A DNA stretch of 64,000 bases, taken from contig CAZKCM010000007.1 of assembly GCA_964551315.1 (NCBI GenBank), positions 1 through 64,000 on the forward strand. Direction: 5' to 3'. The DNA comes from Virgifigura sp964551315 (GTDB taxonomy: Bacteria > Pseudomonadota > Alphaproteobacteria > Dongiales > Dongiaceae). Below, piece after piece: positions 1 through 9,420 of this stretch. Below the pieces are notes generated by a model that saw nothing but the letters and a program-made list of their open reading frames with translations, was not told the origin of the DNA and did not search any database. Every line of letters begins with the position of its first letter. Position 1 is the first letter of the stretch. The position numbers were made by a program, and so were the translations under genes.

Positions 1-300
1 CAGGCCCTGCGGCATGTAGGCGATGCGCGGCCCGACGACCCGACGATGGGCCGCCTCCTCCATGTCGCCGCCAAGCACCTCGACCCGGCCTTCCTGCACC
101 GCGCGGGCGCCGGCGATCAGCGACAGCAGACTGGACTTTCCGACCCCGTCCGGGCCGATCAGCCCGGCCATGCAGCCCGCCGGCACGTCCAGGTCGATGC
201 CGTCGAGGGCGGTTGTCCTGCGGTAACGCAACGTAACGTCGCGCAAGCGTGCGACCGGTGCCGTTCCGTTGGGTTCGGGCGGAGTTGGGCGGCCGGTCAT
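1..300 (-). CDS. ABC transporter ATP-binding protein (N-terminal part, runs off the window edge)
   Basis: Only the first 100 residues are present; the gene continues past base 1. Walker A is GPDGVGKS (residues 49-56) and the Q-loop glutamine is Q98 in YMPQG. The GPDGxGK form of Walker A is typical of the YbhF/RbbA branch of ABC exporters, which act with an HlyD-type periplasmic adaptor. Its ATG overlaps the stop of the upstream HlyD gene by four bases (ATGA), so the two are translationally coupled. It would energise export of an unknown substrate, possibly a drug. Family assignment is firm; the substrate is not inferable. Confidence 0.85.
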   Translation of the reverse strand, partial: MTGRPTPPEPNGTAPVARLRDVTLRYRRTTALDGIDLDVPAGCMAGLIGPDGVGKSSLLSLIAGARAVQEGRVEVLGGDMEEAAHRRVVGPRIAYMPQGL

Positions 301-1373
301 CGCAGAAGCCCGGTCTGCAGCTCGGCCGGCCATTCGGCCCGTGGGTCGAGACGCACATAGGCCATGCCCGGCAGGCCGGTCTTGACCTGGGTGATGTGCT
401 TTCTAAGAAGCTCCGGATCGATATGCGCCTTGATCCGGAACATTAGCCTCTGGCGCTCTTCCGCCGTCTCCACGGTCTTGGGCGTGAACTGGGCGACGTC
501 GGCAACGAAGGTCGCCCGTGCCGGGATGACGTACTGGGGTGCGGCGTCGAGTACCAGCCGCACCTCGGCGCCGAGAGCTACTCGCCCGGCGTCTTGCGTG
601 GGCAGGAAAAAGGTCATGTAGACATCGCCGAGGTCAACTAGGTTCAGCACGGTCCCACCGGCCGCGAGCACCTCGCCCGGCTCCGCGACGCGGTATTGCA
701 CGCGCCCGTCGCGTGGCGAGCGAAGCGTGCTGTCGTCGATGTCGGCCTGAATGCGATCGATCGTCGCGCGCGCCGCCTCGACGGCCGATTGCGCGTCGAC
801 GACCGCTGCTTTGGCAGCGTGCAGGGCCGCCTCCGCCGCCGCCACCTGTGCCTCCGCGGCCCGAACCGCCGCCACCGCAGATTGGAACCGGGCGCGGTCG
901 TCGTCCAGCGTTTGGAGGGGGATGTTGCCTTGCCTCGCGAGTTCCTCGGACCGCTCGAGGCGCCGCCGCGCGGCTTCGCGCTCGGCCTCGCGCTGTGCCA
1001 CCACGGCCGCGGCCGCCGCCTTTTCGGCCTCGCGCTGCGTCACCCGGCTCTGAGCGGTCGCGACGTTGATGCGCGCCCGTTGCAGCTGCGCCTCGGCCTC
1101 CCGGCGCTGCGCCTCGAGCACGGCGGTATCCATCCTGGCCAGGACCTTCCCGGCCCGGACAAAGTCGCCTTCGCGGACCAGGATCTCCGCGACGCGCCCC
1201 GGCGTCTTGGTGGCGACGTCGATCTCGGTTGCCTCGATGCGGCCGTTGCCGCTGGCGAAGCCGTCCGGGAGTTCCTCCGGCCTGAGGAACTGCCACGCCA
1301 GGAAAGCGCCGCCGGCTACGACCGCCACGATCGCGATCCTTAACAGCCACTGCTTGGTCTTGCGTGTTCTCAT
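297..1373 (-). CDS. HlyD-family membrane fusion protein of an ABC exporter (YbhG-like)
   Basis: This 358-residue protein has one N-terminal membrane anchor (about residues 10-30), a biotinyl-lipoyl-like half motif (GRIEATEIDVATKTPGRV, residues 43-60), a long Ala/Glu/Arg-rich coiled-coil hairpin (roughly 75-215), then the second lipoyl half and a beta-barrel domain. This is the usual periplasmic adaptor plan for ABC or MFS export. It is the first visible gene of an operon whose next gene is the ABC ATPase. An FNR-like sequence lies 194 bp upstream of the start (1561-1574), further than is usual. Similar HlyD-ABC sets often accompany universal stress genes in alphaproteobacterial low-oxygen islands, but the substrate is unknown. 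Confidence 0.88.
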   Translation of the reverse strand: MRTRKTKQWLLRIAIVAVVAGGAFLAWQFLRPEELPDGFASGNGRIEATEIDVATKTPGRVAEILVREGDFVRAGKVLARMDTAVLEAQRREAEAQLQRARINVATAQSRVTQREAEKAAAAAVVAQREAEREAARRRLERSEELARQGNIPLQTLDDDRARFQSAVAAVRAAEAQVAAAEAALHAAKAAVVDAQSAVEAARATIDRIQADIDDSTLRSPRDGRVQYRVAEPGEVLAAGGTVLNLVDLGDVYMTFFLPTQDAGRVALGAEVRLVLDAAPQYVIPARATFVADVAQFTPKTVETAEERQRLMFRIKAHIDPELLRKHITQVKTGLPGMAYVRLDPRAEWPAELQTGLLR

Positions 1374-1560
1374 TGTCTCGTTTGCTTCCGGCGTGGTCGG
1401 GTGGCGCGGCGGGACAGGTCTCTGCCTTCCGTGCCGACGCCGTGCGATTGATCGGGCAAGCGGGGGATGGCCTCCGAGCGGTTGGATTCAACGATGTGAA
1501 CGACTCCGGGGAGGATCGGTTTCCCGCTACGGTAGAGACCACCTATGCGTTCACGACGCC

Positions 1561-1574
1561 TTGAGGCAGATCAA
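1561..1574. promoter_or_regulatory. FNR/FixK-like box, one mismatch
   Basis: TTGAG-GCAG-ATCAA matches the family consensus TTGAY-N4-RTCAA with one mismatch in the left arm. It is 194 bp upstream of the HlyD start and 276 bp before the trehalose fusion gene, so its target is uncertain. Confidence 0.4.
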
Positions 1575-1786
1575 GGCCCATGACGTGATCGCGCCGTACA
1601 AGGAAGCCGCGTTGGCATGGGCTCGCTTCGATGCCGTCGCGCTCATCGCCGGCGCACGCGCTTTGTGGGGAACCCGCCGACCAGGGCCGAGTTAACAAGA
1701 ATGGCATTCGCTTCGACCGGCCCGGTACCTTCCGGCAGCGGGCAGGGTGCGATCCGGACTGTCATTTGGTCATGGCGGCGGGTCGG

Positions 1787-1803
1787 CACATACTCGGTAT
1801 GTG
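1787..1803. promoter_or_regulatory. 17-bp palindrome upstream of the trehalose/sugar-phosphate operon
   Basis: CACATAC-TCG-GTATGTG is a perfect 7-bp inverted repeat with a 3-bp spacer. It sits 41 bp before the chosen start of the phosphatase fusion gene, a typical position for a repressor operator overlapping a promoter. No regulator gene is adjacent. Confidence 0.4.
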
Positions 1804-1843
1804 GAGATGTTGCTTGCCCCCGATCATGATGGAGAGCACCGAT

Positions 1844-3421
1844 ATGGCGGCTGACGGCGTTCCTGTTCTCGATACGCAGGCGTTCGACGCGGCCGTGTTC
1901 GACCTCGACGGCGTGGTGACCCGCACGGCGACGGTACATGCCGCCGCATGGAAGACGTTGTTCGACAAATTTCTCGAAAGCCGTGCCGCTCGAACCGGGG
2001 AAGCGTTTCAACCGTTCGACGTCGAAGAAGACTACCGGCGGTACGTCGACGGCAAACCCCGCTACGAGGGGGTGCGCAGCTTCCTCGCGTCGCGGGGGAT
2101 CGATCTGCCCTACGGCGAACCGGACGACCCGCCGGATCGCGAGACCATCTGCGGTCTCGGCAACCGCAAGAACGAGGTCTTCAACGCGCGGCTGGCGCAG
2201 GACGGCGTCGAGGTGTTCGACAGCTCCGTCGCCTTGATCCGCGAGCTTCGGGCGCGGGGACTTAAGACGGCGCTGGTCTCGTCCAGCAAGAATGCATCGG
2301 CGGTGCTGTCCGCGGCCGGCCTCACCGACCTTTTCGACCTAAGGGTCGACGGCGTTGAAGCGGCGCGGCTGGGCCTGAAGGGGAAACCCCACCCGGATAT
2401 CTTCCGGCGCGCTACGGACCTCTTGCGAGTCGCGCCGGCGCGCGCATTCGGGGTCGAGGACGCCATCGCCGGCGTCGAGGCCATCCGGGCGGCCGGCTTC
2501 GGCCTGGTCGTCGGCGTCGACCGGACCGGCGAGGGCGCGGCGCTGCGCGAGCACGGCGCCGATATCGTCGTGCGGGATCTGGGGGAGCTTCGGCTGTCTC
2601 CGGAGGCGGCACCGCGAGACCGGGACCTGCCGGACGCCCTGGCGCGGTACGCCGAACTCGCTGCGCGCTTCGCTGATCGACGGCCGGCCGTCTTCCTCGA
2701 TTACGACGGCACCTTGACCCCGATCGTCGCGCGCCCCGATCTCGCCATTCTGTCGGACGAGATGCGAGCGAGGATCCGCGATCTCGCGGCGCTGTGCCCC
2801 GTCGCCATCGTCAGCGGGCGCGACCGTGCCGATGTCGCACGCCTCGTCGGCCTCGACTCTCTCATCTATGCCGGGAGCCATGGCTTCGACATCTCCGGGC
2901 CTGACGGGCTGCGCAAGGAGCACGAGCGGGCAGCGGCGTTCCTGCCCGCGCTCGACCGCGCCGAGCGGCAGCTCCAGCTGGCTGTTGGCGATGTCGCGGG
3001 CGCTCTCGTCGAACGGAAGCGGTTTGCGATCGCCGTGCACTACCGCCTCGTCGCGGCGGAAAGCGTCGACAGGGTGGAGGAGGCGGTCGATGCCGCCCTG
3101 AAGGCCAATCCGGAGCTGCGCAAGACCTACGGCAAAAAGGTGTTCGAGCTGCGCCCCCGGATCGACTGGGACAAGGGCAGGGCCGTTCTCTGGCTGCTGG
3201 CGGCGCTCGGGCTCGACCGGCCGGACGTCCTGCCGCTCTATCTCGGCGACGATGACACCGACGAGGATGCCTTCGTCGCGCTCGCCGGCCGGGGAATCGG
3301 GATCCTGGTCGCGGACCGGCCGCAGGAAACGGCTGCGGAATACCGTCTGAAGGATCCCGATGCGGTCGGCCGGTTCCTCCATGCTCTCACGACCACCCTG
3401 CGTGACAAGAGGACGCCGTGA
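1844..3421 (+). CDS. otsB: beta-phosphoglucomutase-like HAD domain fused to trehalose-6-phosphate phosphatase
   Basis: The 525-residue protein joins two HAD domains. The N-terminal half starts with FDLDGVVT (D20 and D22 nucleophile and acid/base) and matches the beta-phosphoglucomutase group. The second has LDYDGTLTP (first Asp about residue 286), VAIVSGR and LGDDDTDEDAF (about 468), the trehalose-6-phosphate phosphatase signature. The ATG at 1844 was preferred over 1826 and 1829 because GGAG lies nine bases before it. The stop overlaps the GTG of the GH65 gene by four bases. Domain order plus neighbour (HAD, TPP, GH65) equals that of mycobacterial OtsB1, split here into two coupled genes. 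Expected roles are trehalose-6-P to trehalose and beta-glucose-1-P to glucose-6-P. No trehalose-6-phosphate synthase is in the window. Confidence 0.88.
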   Translation: MAADGVPVLDTQAFDAAVFDLDGVVTRTATVHAAAWKTLFDKFLESRAARTGEAFQPFDVEEDYRRYVDGKPRYEGVRSFLASRGIDLPYGEPDDPPDRETICGLGNRKNEVFNARLAQDGVEVFDSSVALIRELRARGLKTALVSSSKNASAVLSAAGLTDLFDLRVDGVEAARLGLKGKPHPDIFRRATDLLRVAPARAFGVEDAIAGVEAIRAAGFGLVVGVDRTGEGAALREHGADIVVRDLGELRLSPEAAPRDRDLPDALARYAELAARFADRRPAVFLDYDGTLTPIVARPDLAILSDEMRARIRDLAALCPVAIVSGRDRADVARLVGLDSLIYAGSHGFDISGPDGLRKEHERAAAFLPALDRAERQLQLAVGDVAGALVERKRFAIAVHYRLVAAESVDRVEEAVDAALKANPELRKTYGKKVFELRPRIDWDKGRAVLWLLAALGLDRPDVLPLYLGDDDTDEDAFVALAGRGIGILVADRPQETAAEYRLKDPDAVGRFLHALTTTLRDKRTP

Positions 3422-5910
3422 CGGACTGGACGCTCCTTTACGAGGCCTTCGATCCCGCTCAGGAACCGCTCCGCGAGGCCCTGTGTACGCTCGGCAACGG
3501 CTACTTCGCCACTCGGGGCGCGGCGGAGGAGGCCGAGGCGGACGAGATCCACTACCCGGGCACCTATCTTGCCGGCGGCTACAACCGGCTCAAGACCGAG
3601 ATCGCCGGGCGCGTCATCGAGAACGAGGATCTCGTCAACATGCCGAACTGGCTGTTCCTGACCTTCCGGCCCGCGGACGGCGACTGGCTCAATCTGCTGG
3701 GGTCGGAGATCCTCTCCTATCGCCAGGAGCTCGACCTGAAGGCGGGCGTCCTCACCCGCGATGTCCGCTTTCGCGACCGCCAGGGCCGCGAAACGACGCT
3801 GACGAGCCGCCGCATCGTGAGCATGAGCGACCCGCACCTCGCCGTAATCCGGTGGAGCCTGCGGCCGGAGAACTGGTCGGGACCGGTCATCGTTCGATCG
3901 GCCCTCGACGGGCGCGTCATCAACGCCGGGGTTGCTCGCTACCGGGACCTCAACAACAAGCACCTCGCCCCCCTCGAGACGGCGGCGCTCGGCGAGGAGG
4001 CGATCCTTCTCCTTGTCGAGACCAACCAGTCGCACATCCGCGTGGCGGAAGCGGCTCGCATGCGGGTCTTCCGGGATGGGGCTCCGGTGCCGGTGCAGCG
4101 CGAAAACCGGGAAGAGGACGGATATATCGCGCAGGATCTGACCTTCGAGGTCGAGAAGGGGCAAACGGTCATCGTGGAGAAGGTCATTGCCTTCTACACC
4201 TCCCGCGACCACGCGGTCCCGGATCCCGGCCTCGCCGCGGCCGAGGAGATCGAGCGCGCCAGATCCTTCGACGGGATTCTCGAACGCCATCGTCTCGTCT
4301 GGTCCCATCTCTGGCGGCGTTGCGACATTGTTCTGGAGGGCAAGCAGCGCACGCAGATGATCCTCCGCTTGCACATCTTTCACCTGCTGCAGACGGTTTC
4401 GCCGCACACGGTCGACCAGGACGTCGGCGTGCCGGCGCGCGGCTGGCACGGCGAGGCCTATCGCGGCCACATCTTCTGGGACGAGCTGTTCATCTTTCCG
4501 TTCCTCAATTTTCGCATCCCCGTTCTGACGCGCGCGCTGCTGCGCTACCGCTACCGGCGGCTGCCCGCCGCGCGCCGGCTTGCTCAGGATGCCGGCTATC
4601 GCGGGGCCATGTATCCATGGCAGAGCGGCAGCAGCGGGCGGGAGGAAAGCCAGGTCCTTCATCTCAATCCCCGCTCCGGCCGCTGGATCCCGGACAATAC
4701 CCATCTGCAGTGGCACATCAGTTCCGCGGTCGCCTACAACGTGTGGCAGTACTACGAAGTTACCCGCGACGCGGAATTCCTGTCCTTCTACGGCGCCGAG
4801 ATGCTGATCGAGATCGCCCGGTTCTGGGCCAGCGTCGCCACGTTCAATCCAGAGCGCGACCGCTACGAGATCCGCGGCGTCATGGGGCCGGACGAATTCC
4901 ATGACGCTTATCCCTGGGCGACCGAGCCCGGGCTCAACAACAACGCCTACACCAACGTGATGGCGGCCTGGGTGCTGTGCCGGGCGCGCGACGCGCTCGA
5001 CCGGATCACGGGTGAGCGCCGCCGGGAGCTCCGCGAGTTCCTCGGCCTCGACGACCAGGAGCTCGCCGAGTGGGAGAAGATCAGCCGCCGGATGTTCGTG
5101 CCGTTCCACGACGGCATCATCAGCCAGTTCGAGGGCTACGAGCGGCTCGAGGAGTTCGACTGGGAGGGCTATCGCAAGAAATACGGCGACATCCATCGGC
5201 TGGACCGCATCCTCGAGGCGGAGGGCGACACGGTCAACCGCTACAAGGCGTCGAAACAGGCCGATGTCCTGATGCTGTTCTATCTTTTCTCGTCGGCCGA
5301 GTTGCGGGGCCTCTTTGACCGTCTCGGCTATGACCTCCCGGCCGAGGCGATCCCGCGAACCGTCGACTACTACGCCCGGCGCACCTCCCACGGCTCCACG
5401 CTGAGTCGCATCGTCTCCTCCTGGGTCCTGGCACGGGCGGACCGGACGCAGTCCTGGGCGCTGCTCGAGGAGGCGTTGGAAAGCGACATTGCCGACATCC
5501 AGGGCGGCACGACGCCCGAGGGGATCCACCTGGGCGCCATGGCCGGGACCGTCGATCTTGTTCAGCGCGGCCAGACCGGGCTGGAGGCCCGGGACGATTT
5601 TCTCCGGCTCAATCCCTGTCTGCCCGACGGGCTTCAAGGCCTGCGGTTCCGGATTCGCTACCGCGGCCACTGGCTAGACGTCGACATAGGCCGCGACAAG
5701 ATGCGCGTGTCCGCACCGGATGGTTGGGCGGGACCAGACAAGATCATCGTGCGCGATGAATCCCATCCGTTCAGGGCCGGGGAGGTGCTGGAGTTCCGGT
5801 GCGAAACGGAGGGCGGTGGACGGCGTCCGGTCGCGCAGGACGTTGCCCGCAGTGCCGCCCAGGGGCCGATCGACGTTCTTCCTGAGGCATCGGGCGAAGC
5901 GAGCACATGA
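3418..5910 (+). CDS. glycoside hydrolase family 65 disaccharide phosphorylase (trehalose/kojibiose type)
   Basis: The 830-residue protein has the GH65 layout: N-terminal beta-sandwich, (alpha/alpha)6 barrel, small C-terminal beta domain. Visible motifs include GHIFWDELFIFPF, the general-acid region GVMGPDEFHD (Glu493 the expected catalytic acid), YKASKQADVLML, and the phosphate-binding GSTLSRI region. GH65 phosphorylases split alpha-linked disaccharides with phosphate into beta-glucose-1-phosphate plus glucose, inverting the anomeric centre. The upstream fusion gene offers a beta-phosphoglucomutase domain for that product and a phosphatase that makes trehalose, so trehalose is the likeliest substrate. 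Maltose or kojibiose remain possible from sequence alone. The start is GTG, overlapping the upstream stop. Confidence 0.87.
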   Translation: MTDWTLLYEAFDPAQEPLREALCTLGNGYFATRGAAEEAEADEIHYPGTYLAGGYNRLKTEIAGRVIENEDLVNMPNWLFLTFRPADGDWLNLLGSEILSYRQELDLKAGVLTRDVRFRDRQGRETTLTSRRIVSMSDPHLAVIRWSLRPENWSGPVIVRSALDGRVINAGVARYRDLNNKHLAPLETAALGEEAILLLVETNQSHIRVAEAARMRVFRDGAPVPVQRENREEDGYIAQDLTFEVEKGQTVIVEKVIAFYTSRDHAVPDPGLAAAEEIERARSFDGILERHRLVWSHLWRRCDIVLEGKQRTQMILRLHIFHLLQTVSPHTVDQDVGVPARGWHGEAYRGHIFWDELFIFPFLNFRIPVLTRALLRYRYRRLPAARRLAQDAGYRGAMYPWQSGSSGREESQVLHLNPRSGRWIPDNTHLQWHISSAVAYNVWQYYEVTRDAEFLSFYGAEMLIEIARFWASVATFNPERDRYEIRGVMGPDEFHDAYPWATEPGLNNNAYTNVMAAWVLCRARDALDRITGERRRELREFLGLDDQELAEWEKISRRMFVPFHDGIISQFEGYERLEEFDWEGYRKKYGDIHRLDRILEAEGDTVNRYKASKQADVLMLFYLFSSAELRGLFDRLGYDLPAEAIPRTVDYYARRTSHGSTLSRIVSSWVLARADRTQSWALLEEALESDIADIQGGTTPEGIHLGAMAGTVDLVQRGQTGLEARDDFLRLNPCLPDGLQGLRFRIRYRGHWLDVDIGRDKMRVSAPDGWAGPDKIIVRDESHPFRAGEVLEFRCETEGGGRRPVAQDVARSAAQGPIDVLPEASGEAST

Positions 5911-5937
5911 AGAGCCATTTCAGAATCGGAGACAGAT

Positions 5938-6975
5938 ATGGCGGCAGAGCAGATCCGGGTGGCCGTGAACGGCTACGGGGTGATCGGCAAGCGCGTGGCC
6001 GACGCGGTCACGCTGCAGGCAGACATGGCGCTCGCCGGCATCTCAGACATCGGCACCGACTGGCGCATGCGCATGGCGACGCGGAAGGGCTACGGCCTCT
6101 ACGGCGCGACACCCGAGCACGCGGAGACGATGCGGCGGGCGGGCCTCGAGGTGGAAGGCACGCTCGACGACCTGCTCCGCGACGCGGATATCGTCGTCGA
6201 CTGCACGCCTAAGCGGATCGGTGCCAAGAACGCTGAGACCTACCGTACCAAGGGCATCAAGTTCATACTCCAGGGCGGCGAGACGCACGAGGCGACGGGC
6301 CATTCTTTCGTGGCCGAGGCGAGCTACGAAAGCGCAATCGGCCGCGACTGCACGCGCGTTGTCTCCTGCAATACGACTTCGGTCGTGCGCACGCTGACGA
6401 TGCTGAAGCGTGCCGGCCTGCTGGCACGGGCGCGAGGCATCTTGCTGCGCCGCGCCACCGATCCCTGGGAAAGCCACGAAGGTGGCATCATGAACACCCT
6501 GGTGCCGGAGCCGAAGATCCCGAGCCACCAAGGGCCGGATGCACAGAGCGTCGATCCGGACCTCGACGTGGTGACCATGGCGGTCAAGGTGCCGGAGACG
6601 GTGGCGCATCTGCACTACTGGGTGGTGGAGCTGGCGCGGGACGCCGGCAAGGACGAGGTCTTCGAAGCCTTCCGCGGCTCGTCCCGGATCGCGCCGATCC
6701 GCATGGCTGACGGCCTGACCGCGATCAATACGATCAAGGAGCTCATGGCCGATCTCGGGCGTCCGCACGACAACCTCTACGAGGTCGCGGTCTGGGCGGA
6801 CATGCTGACCGTGGAAGGGCGGGAGGCCTTCTACGGCTACATGGTCGACAATCAGGCGATCGTCATTCCGGACACGATCGACGCCATCCGCGCGCTCACC
6901 GGGCGGGAGCGCGACGCGGAAGCGTCGATCGCCCGAACAAACGCGGCGCTCGGAATCGGCCGGGCTTTTTTCTGA
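5938..6975 (+). CDS. type II glyceraldehyde-3-phosphate dehydrogenase (archaeal class)
   Basis: The 345-residue protein begins with VAVNGYGVIGKRVADAV, a Rossmann glycine motif, and carries the catalytic cysteine in VVSCNTTSVVRTL (Cys144). Motifs such as HEGGIMNTLVPEPK and SHQGPDAQSVDPDL belong to the class II enzyme of archaea, not to bacterial GapA, whose motif is SCTTN. It would interconvert glyceraldehyde-3-phosphate and 1,3-bisphosphoglycerate with NAD(P). GGAGA precedes the ATG. It lies 27 bp after the GH65 gene and 45 bp before PEP synthase, so an operon role in low-oxygen glycolysis or gluconeogenesis is likely. Acquisition by transfer is an inference. Confidence 0.88.
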   Translation: MAAEQIRVAVNGYGVIGKRVADAVTLQADMALAGISDIGTDWRMRMATRKGYGLYGATPEHAETMRRAGLEVEGTLDDLLRDADIVVDCTPKRIGAKNAETYRTKGIKFILQGGETHEATGHSFVAEASYESAIGRDCTRVVSCNTTSVVRTLTMLKRAGLLARARGILLRRATDPWESHEGGIMNTLVPEPKIPSHQGPDAQSVDPDLDVVTMAVKVPETVAHLHYWVVELARDAGKDEVFEAFRGSSRIAPIRMADGLTAINTIKELMADLGRPHDNLYEVAVWADMLTVEGREAFYGYMVDNQAIVIPDTIDAIRALTGRERDAEASIARTNAALGIGRAFF

Positions 6976-7020
6976 GCCGGATCGACGGGCGCTCTGGTCG
7001 CGGCCGAAGGAGAAGGGACG

Positions 7021-9420
7021 ATGGCGCAAGATTATGTTGTCTGGTTCGAAGAGGTGAGGTCCGGCGACGTCGGGCGGGTCGGCGGCAAGAACGCTTCGCT
7101 GGGCGAGATGATTCGGGCGCTCAAGGGCGAGGGCGTGCGCGTGCCGGACGGCTTCGCGACCACGGCCGACGCCTATCGCGATTATCTCGCGGCCAACGAG
7201 ATCGAGCCGCGGCTCCGCGCCCGTCTCGACGCGCTGAAGAGGGGCCAGGCATCGCTGCGCGAGACGGGGGCGGCGATCCGCCAGGCCTTCCTCGACGGCG
7301 AGTTCCCTCCGGCGATCGCGACGGCCATCCGCGAGACCTATCGCGACCTGTCACGCCGCAGCGGCCAGGACAATGTGGCCGTGGCGGTCCGCAGCAGCGC
7401 GACGGCGGAGGACCTGCCGGAGGCGAGCTTCGCCGGCCAACAGGAGACCTTCCTCAACGTGAGCGGCGAGCGCGATCTCCTGGAGGCGTGCCGGCGCTGC
7501 TTCGCCTCGCTGTTTACCGACCGCGCCATCAGCTATCGCGAGGCCAAGGGCTTCGACCATTTGCGGGTCGCGCTGTCGATCGGGATCCAGAAGATGGTTC
7601 GCGCCGACCGGGCCGGGTCCGGCGTGATGTTCTCGATCGACACCGAAACGGGCTTCCCCGGCGTGGCGGTGATCAACGCGGCCTGGGGCCTGGGCGAAAC
7701 CGTCGTGCAGGGCACGGTCAACCCCGACAAATATCTGGTCTTCAAGCCCCTGCTCGAAAGCGGGCGCTACCGGCCGATCATCGAGAAGACCCTCGGGCCG
7801 AAGGAACGAAAGATGATCTATGCGGAAGGCGGCAGCGGCCGCACCCGGATCGTCAACACGACCCGCCGCGAGCGCCAGAGCTTCGTGCTCAGCGACGACG
7901 AGATCCTCGAGCTCGGCCGCTGGGCCGTGATCGTCGAGAAGCATTACGGACGGCCCATGGACATGGAGTGGGCCAAGGACGGCGACACCGGCGAGCTTTA
8001 CATGGTCCAGGCCCGGCCAGAGACGGTGCAGTCGGTCAAGCAGGCCGGGCGGATCAAGACATACCGGCTGAAGCAGGGCGGCAAACGGCTCCTCACCGGG
8101 GCCGCGATCGGCGAGGCGATCGCCGCCGGCAAGGCCTGCGTCATCCGCAGCGCCGACGACATCGACCGCTTCCGCGAGGGCGCGATCCTGGTGACCGAAT
8201 CCACCGATCCGGACTGGGTGCCGGTGATGAAGAAGGCGGCCGGCATCATCACAGACCACGGCGGGACCACCAGCCATGCCGCCATCGTCAGCCGCGAGCT
8301 GGGGGTGCCGGCCATCGTCGGGACCCAGAGCGGCACCGAGCTGCTGCGCGACGGCCAGGAGATCACCCTGTCCTGCGCCGAGGGTGATCAGGGCGTCGTC
8401 TATGACGGCATTCTCCCCTTCGAAGAAGAGGAACTCGACCTCACGTCGGTCCCGGAGACGCGAACCGACATGATGATCAACCTCGCCAGCCCGGGCACCG
8501 CCTTCCGCTGGTGGCGGCTGCCGACCAAAGGCGTCGGCCTTGCCCGCATGGAGTTCATCATCAGCAACGCCATCAAGGTCCATCCCATGGCCCTGGCTCG
8601 CTTCGGCGAGGTTAAGGACAGCGCCGCGCGCCGGCAGATCGAGGATCTGACCCGGGGTTATGCGGATCGGACGGCCTACTTCGTCGAGACGCTCGCCCGC
8701 GGCATCGCCAAGATCGCGGCGCCGCATTATCCGAATCCGGTGATCGTGCGGCTGAGCGATTTCAAGAGCAACGAGTACGCCCGTTTGATCGGTGGGGCCG
8801 CGTTCGAGCCGCGGGAGGAGAACCCGATGCTCGGGCTGCGCGGCGCCTCCCGCTACTACAGCGACCGCTACCGCGATGGCTTCGCGCTGGAGTGCCGAGC
8901 CATCCGAGCCGTGCGCGAAGAGATCGGCTTGGCCAACGTCATCGTCATGGTACCGTTCTGCCGCACGCCGCAGGAAGCCGACCGGGTGCTCGACGTCATG
9001 GCCGAGCACGGGCTCAAGCGCGGCGAGAACGGTCTGCAGGTTTACGTCATGTGCGAGATTCCGTCGAACGTGGTCCTGGCCGAGGAGTTCGCCCGGCGCT
9101 TCGACGGGTTCTCGATCGGCTCCAACGACCTGACCCAGCTCGTCCTGGGCGTGGACCGCGACTCGGAAGAACTGGCCGAGCTGTTCGACGAGCGCAACGA
9201 GGCCGTCAAGCGGATGGTCCGGGAGGTCATCCGCAAGGCACACGAGGCGGGCGTCAAGGTCGGCATCTGCGGCCAGGCCCCGAGCAACTATCCGGAGTTC
9301 GCCGCCTTCCTGGTCGAGGCCGGCATCGATTCGATCTCCCTCAATCCGGACAGTTTCGTCGCCACCGTCCGGCACGTGGCGGAGGTTGAGGCAAACGCCG
9401 CCAGGGGCGGCGCCCGATGA
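7021..9420 (+). CDS. ppsA: phosphoenolpyruvate synthase (pyruvate, water dikinase)
   Basis: The 799-residue protein has the full PEP synthase order: nucleotide-binding domain (residues 1-340; GGKNASLGEM, AVRSSATAEDLPEASFAGQQ), swivelling phosphohistidine domain (GGTTSHAAIVSRELGVPAIVG, His419 carries the phosphate), and the PEP/pyruvate TIM barrel ending in GSNDLTQL and GICGQAPSNYP. It converts pyruvate, ATP and water to PEP, AMP and phosphate, allowing gluconeogenesis from C2/C3 compounds. Length matches E. coli PpsA (about 790). The stop overlaps the PfkB gene by four bases (ATGA). No adjacent PpsR-like regulatory kinase is seen. Confidence 0.95.
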   Translation: MAQDYVVWFEEVRSGDVGRVGGKNASLGEMIRALKGEGVRVPDGFATTADAYRDYLAANEIEPRLRARLDALKRGQASLRETGAAIRQAFLDGEFPPAIATAIRETYRDLSRRSGQDNVAVAVRSSATAEDLPEASFAGQQETFLNVSGERDLLEACRRCFASLFTDRAISYREAKGFDHLRVALSIGIQKMVRADRAGSGVMFSIDTETGFPGVAVINAAWGLGETVVQGTVNPDKYLVFKPLLESGRYRPIIEKTLGPKERKMIYAEGGSGRTRIVNTTRRERQSFVLSDDEILELGRWAVIVEKHYGRPMDMEWAKDGDTGELYMVQARPETVQSVKQAGRIKTYRLKQGGKRLLTGAAIGEAIAAGKACVIRSADDIDRFREGAILVTESTDPDWVPVMKKAAGIITDHGGTTSHAAIVSRELGVPAIVGTQSGTELLRDGQEITLSCAEGDQGVVYDGILPFEEEELDLTSVPETRTDMMINLASPGTAFRWWRLPTKGVGLARMEFIISNAIKVHPMALARFGEVKDSAARRQIEDLTRGYADRTAYFVETLARGIAKIAAPHYPNPVIVRLSDFKSNEYARLIGGAAFEPREENPMLGLRGASRYYSDRYRDGFALECRAIRAVREEIGLANVIVMVPFCRTPQEADRVLDVMAEHGLKRGENGLQVYVMCEIPSNVVLAEEFARRFDGFSIGSNDLTQLVLGVDRDSEELAELFDERNEAVKRMVREVIRKAHEAGVKVGICGQAPSNYPEFAAFLVEAGIDSISLNPDSFVATVRHVAEVEANAARGGAR

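Larger units (their letters stand above)
1374..1843. other. intergenic region between divergent HlyD and trehalose operons
   Basis: This stretch of about 470 bases holds no convincing gene. It contains an FNR-like sequence at 1561-1574 and a 17-bp palindrome at 1787-1803, listed separately. One reading frame near 1570-1600 gives a short CBS-like string (IKAHDVIAPYKE), but it has no start or continuation and is probably chance. Promoters for both divergent transcripts must lie here. Confidence 0.6.

Noticed and set aside
1561..1695. Possible CBS-domain remnant (IKAHDVIAPYKE)
   Set aside because: Only about a dozen residues resemble a CBS start; there is no start codon, continuation or second motif.
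3238..5670. Long minus-strand open frame of 810 codons opposite the GH65 gene
   Set aside because: It is the antisense shadow of a high-GC gene: its translation has no domain motifs, while the plus strand encodes a full GH65 enzyme with catalytic motifs.
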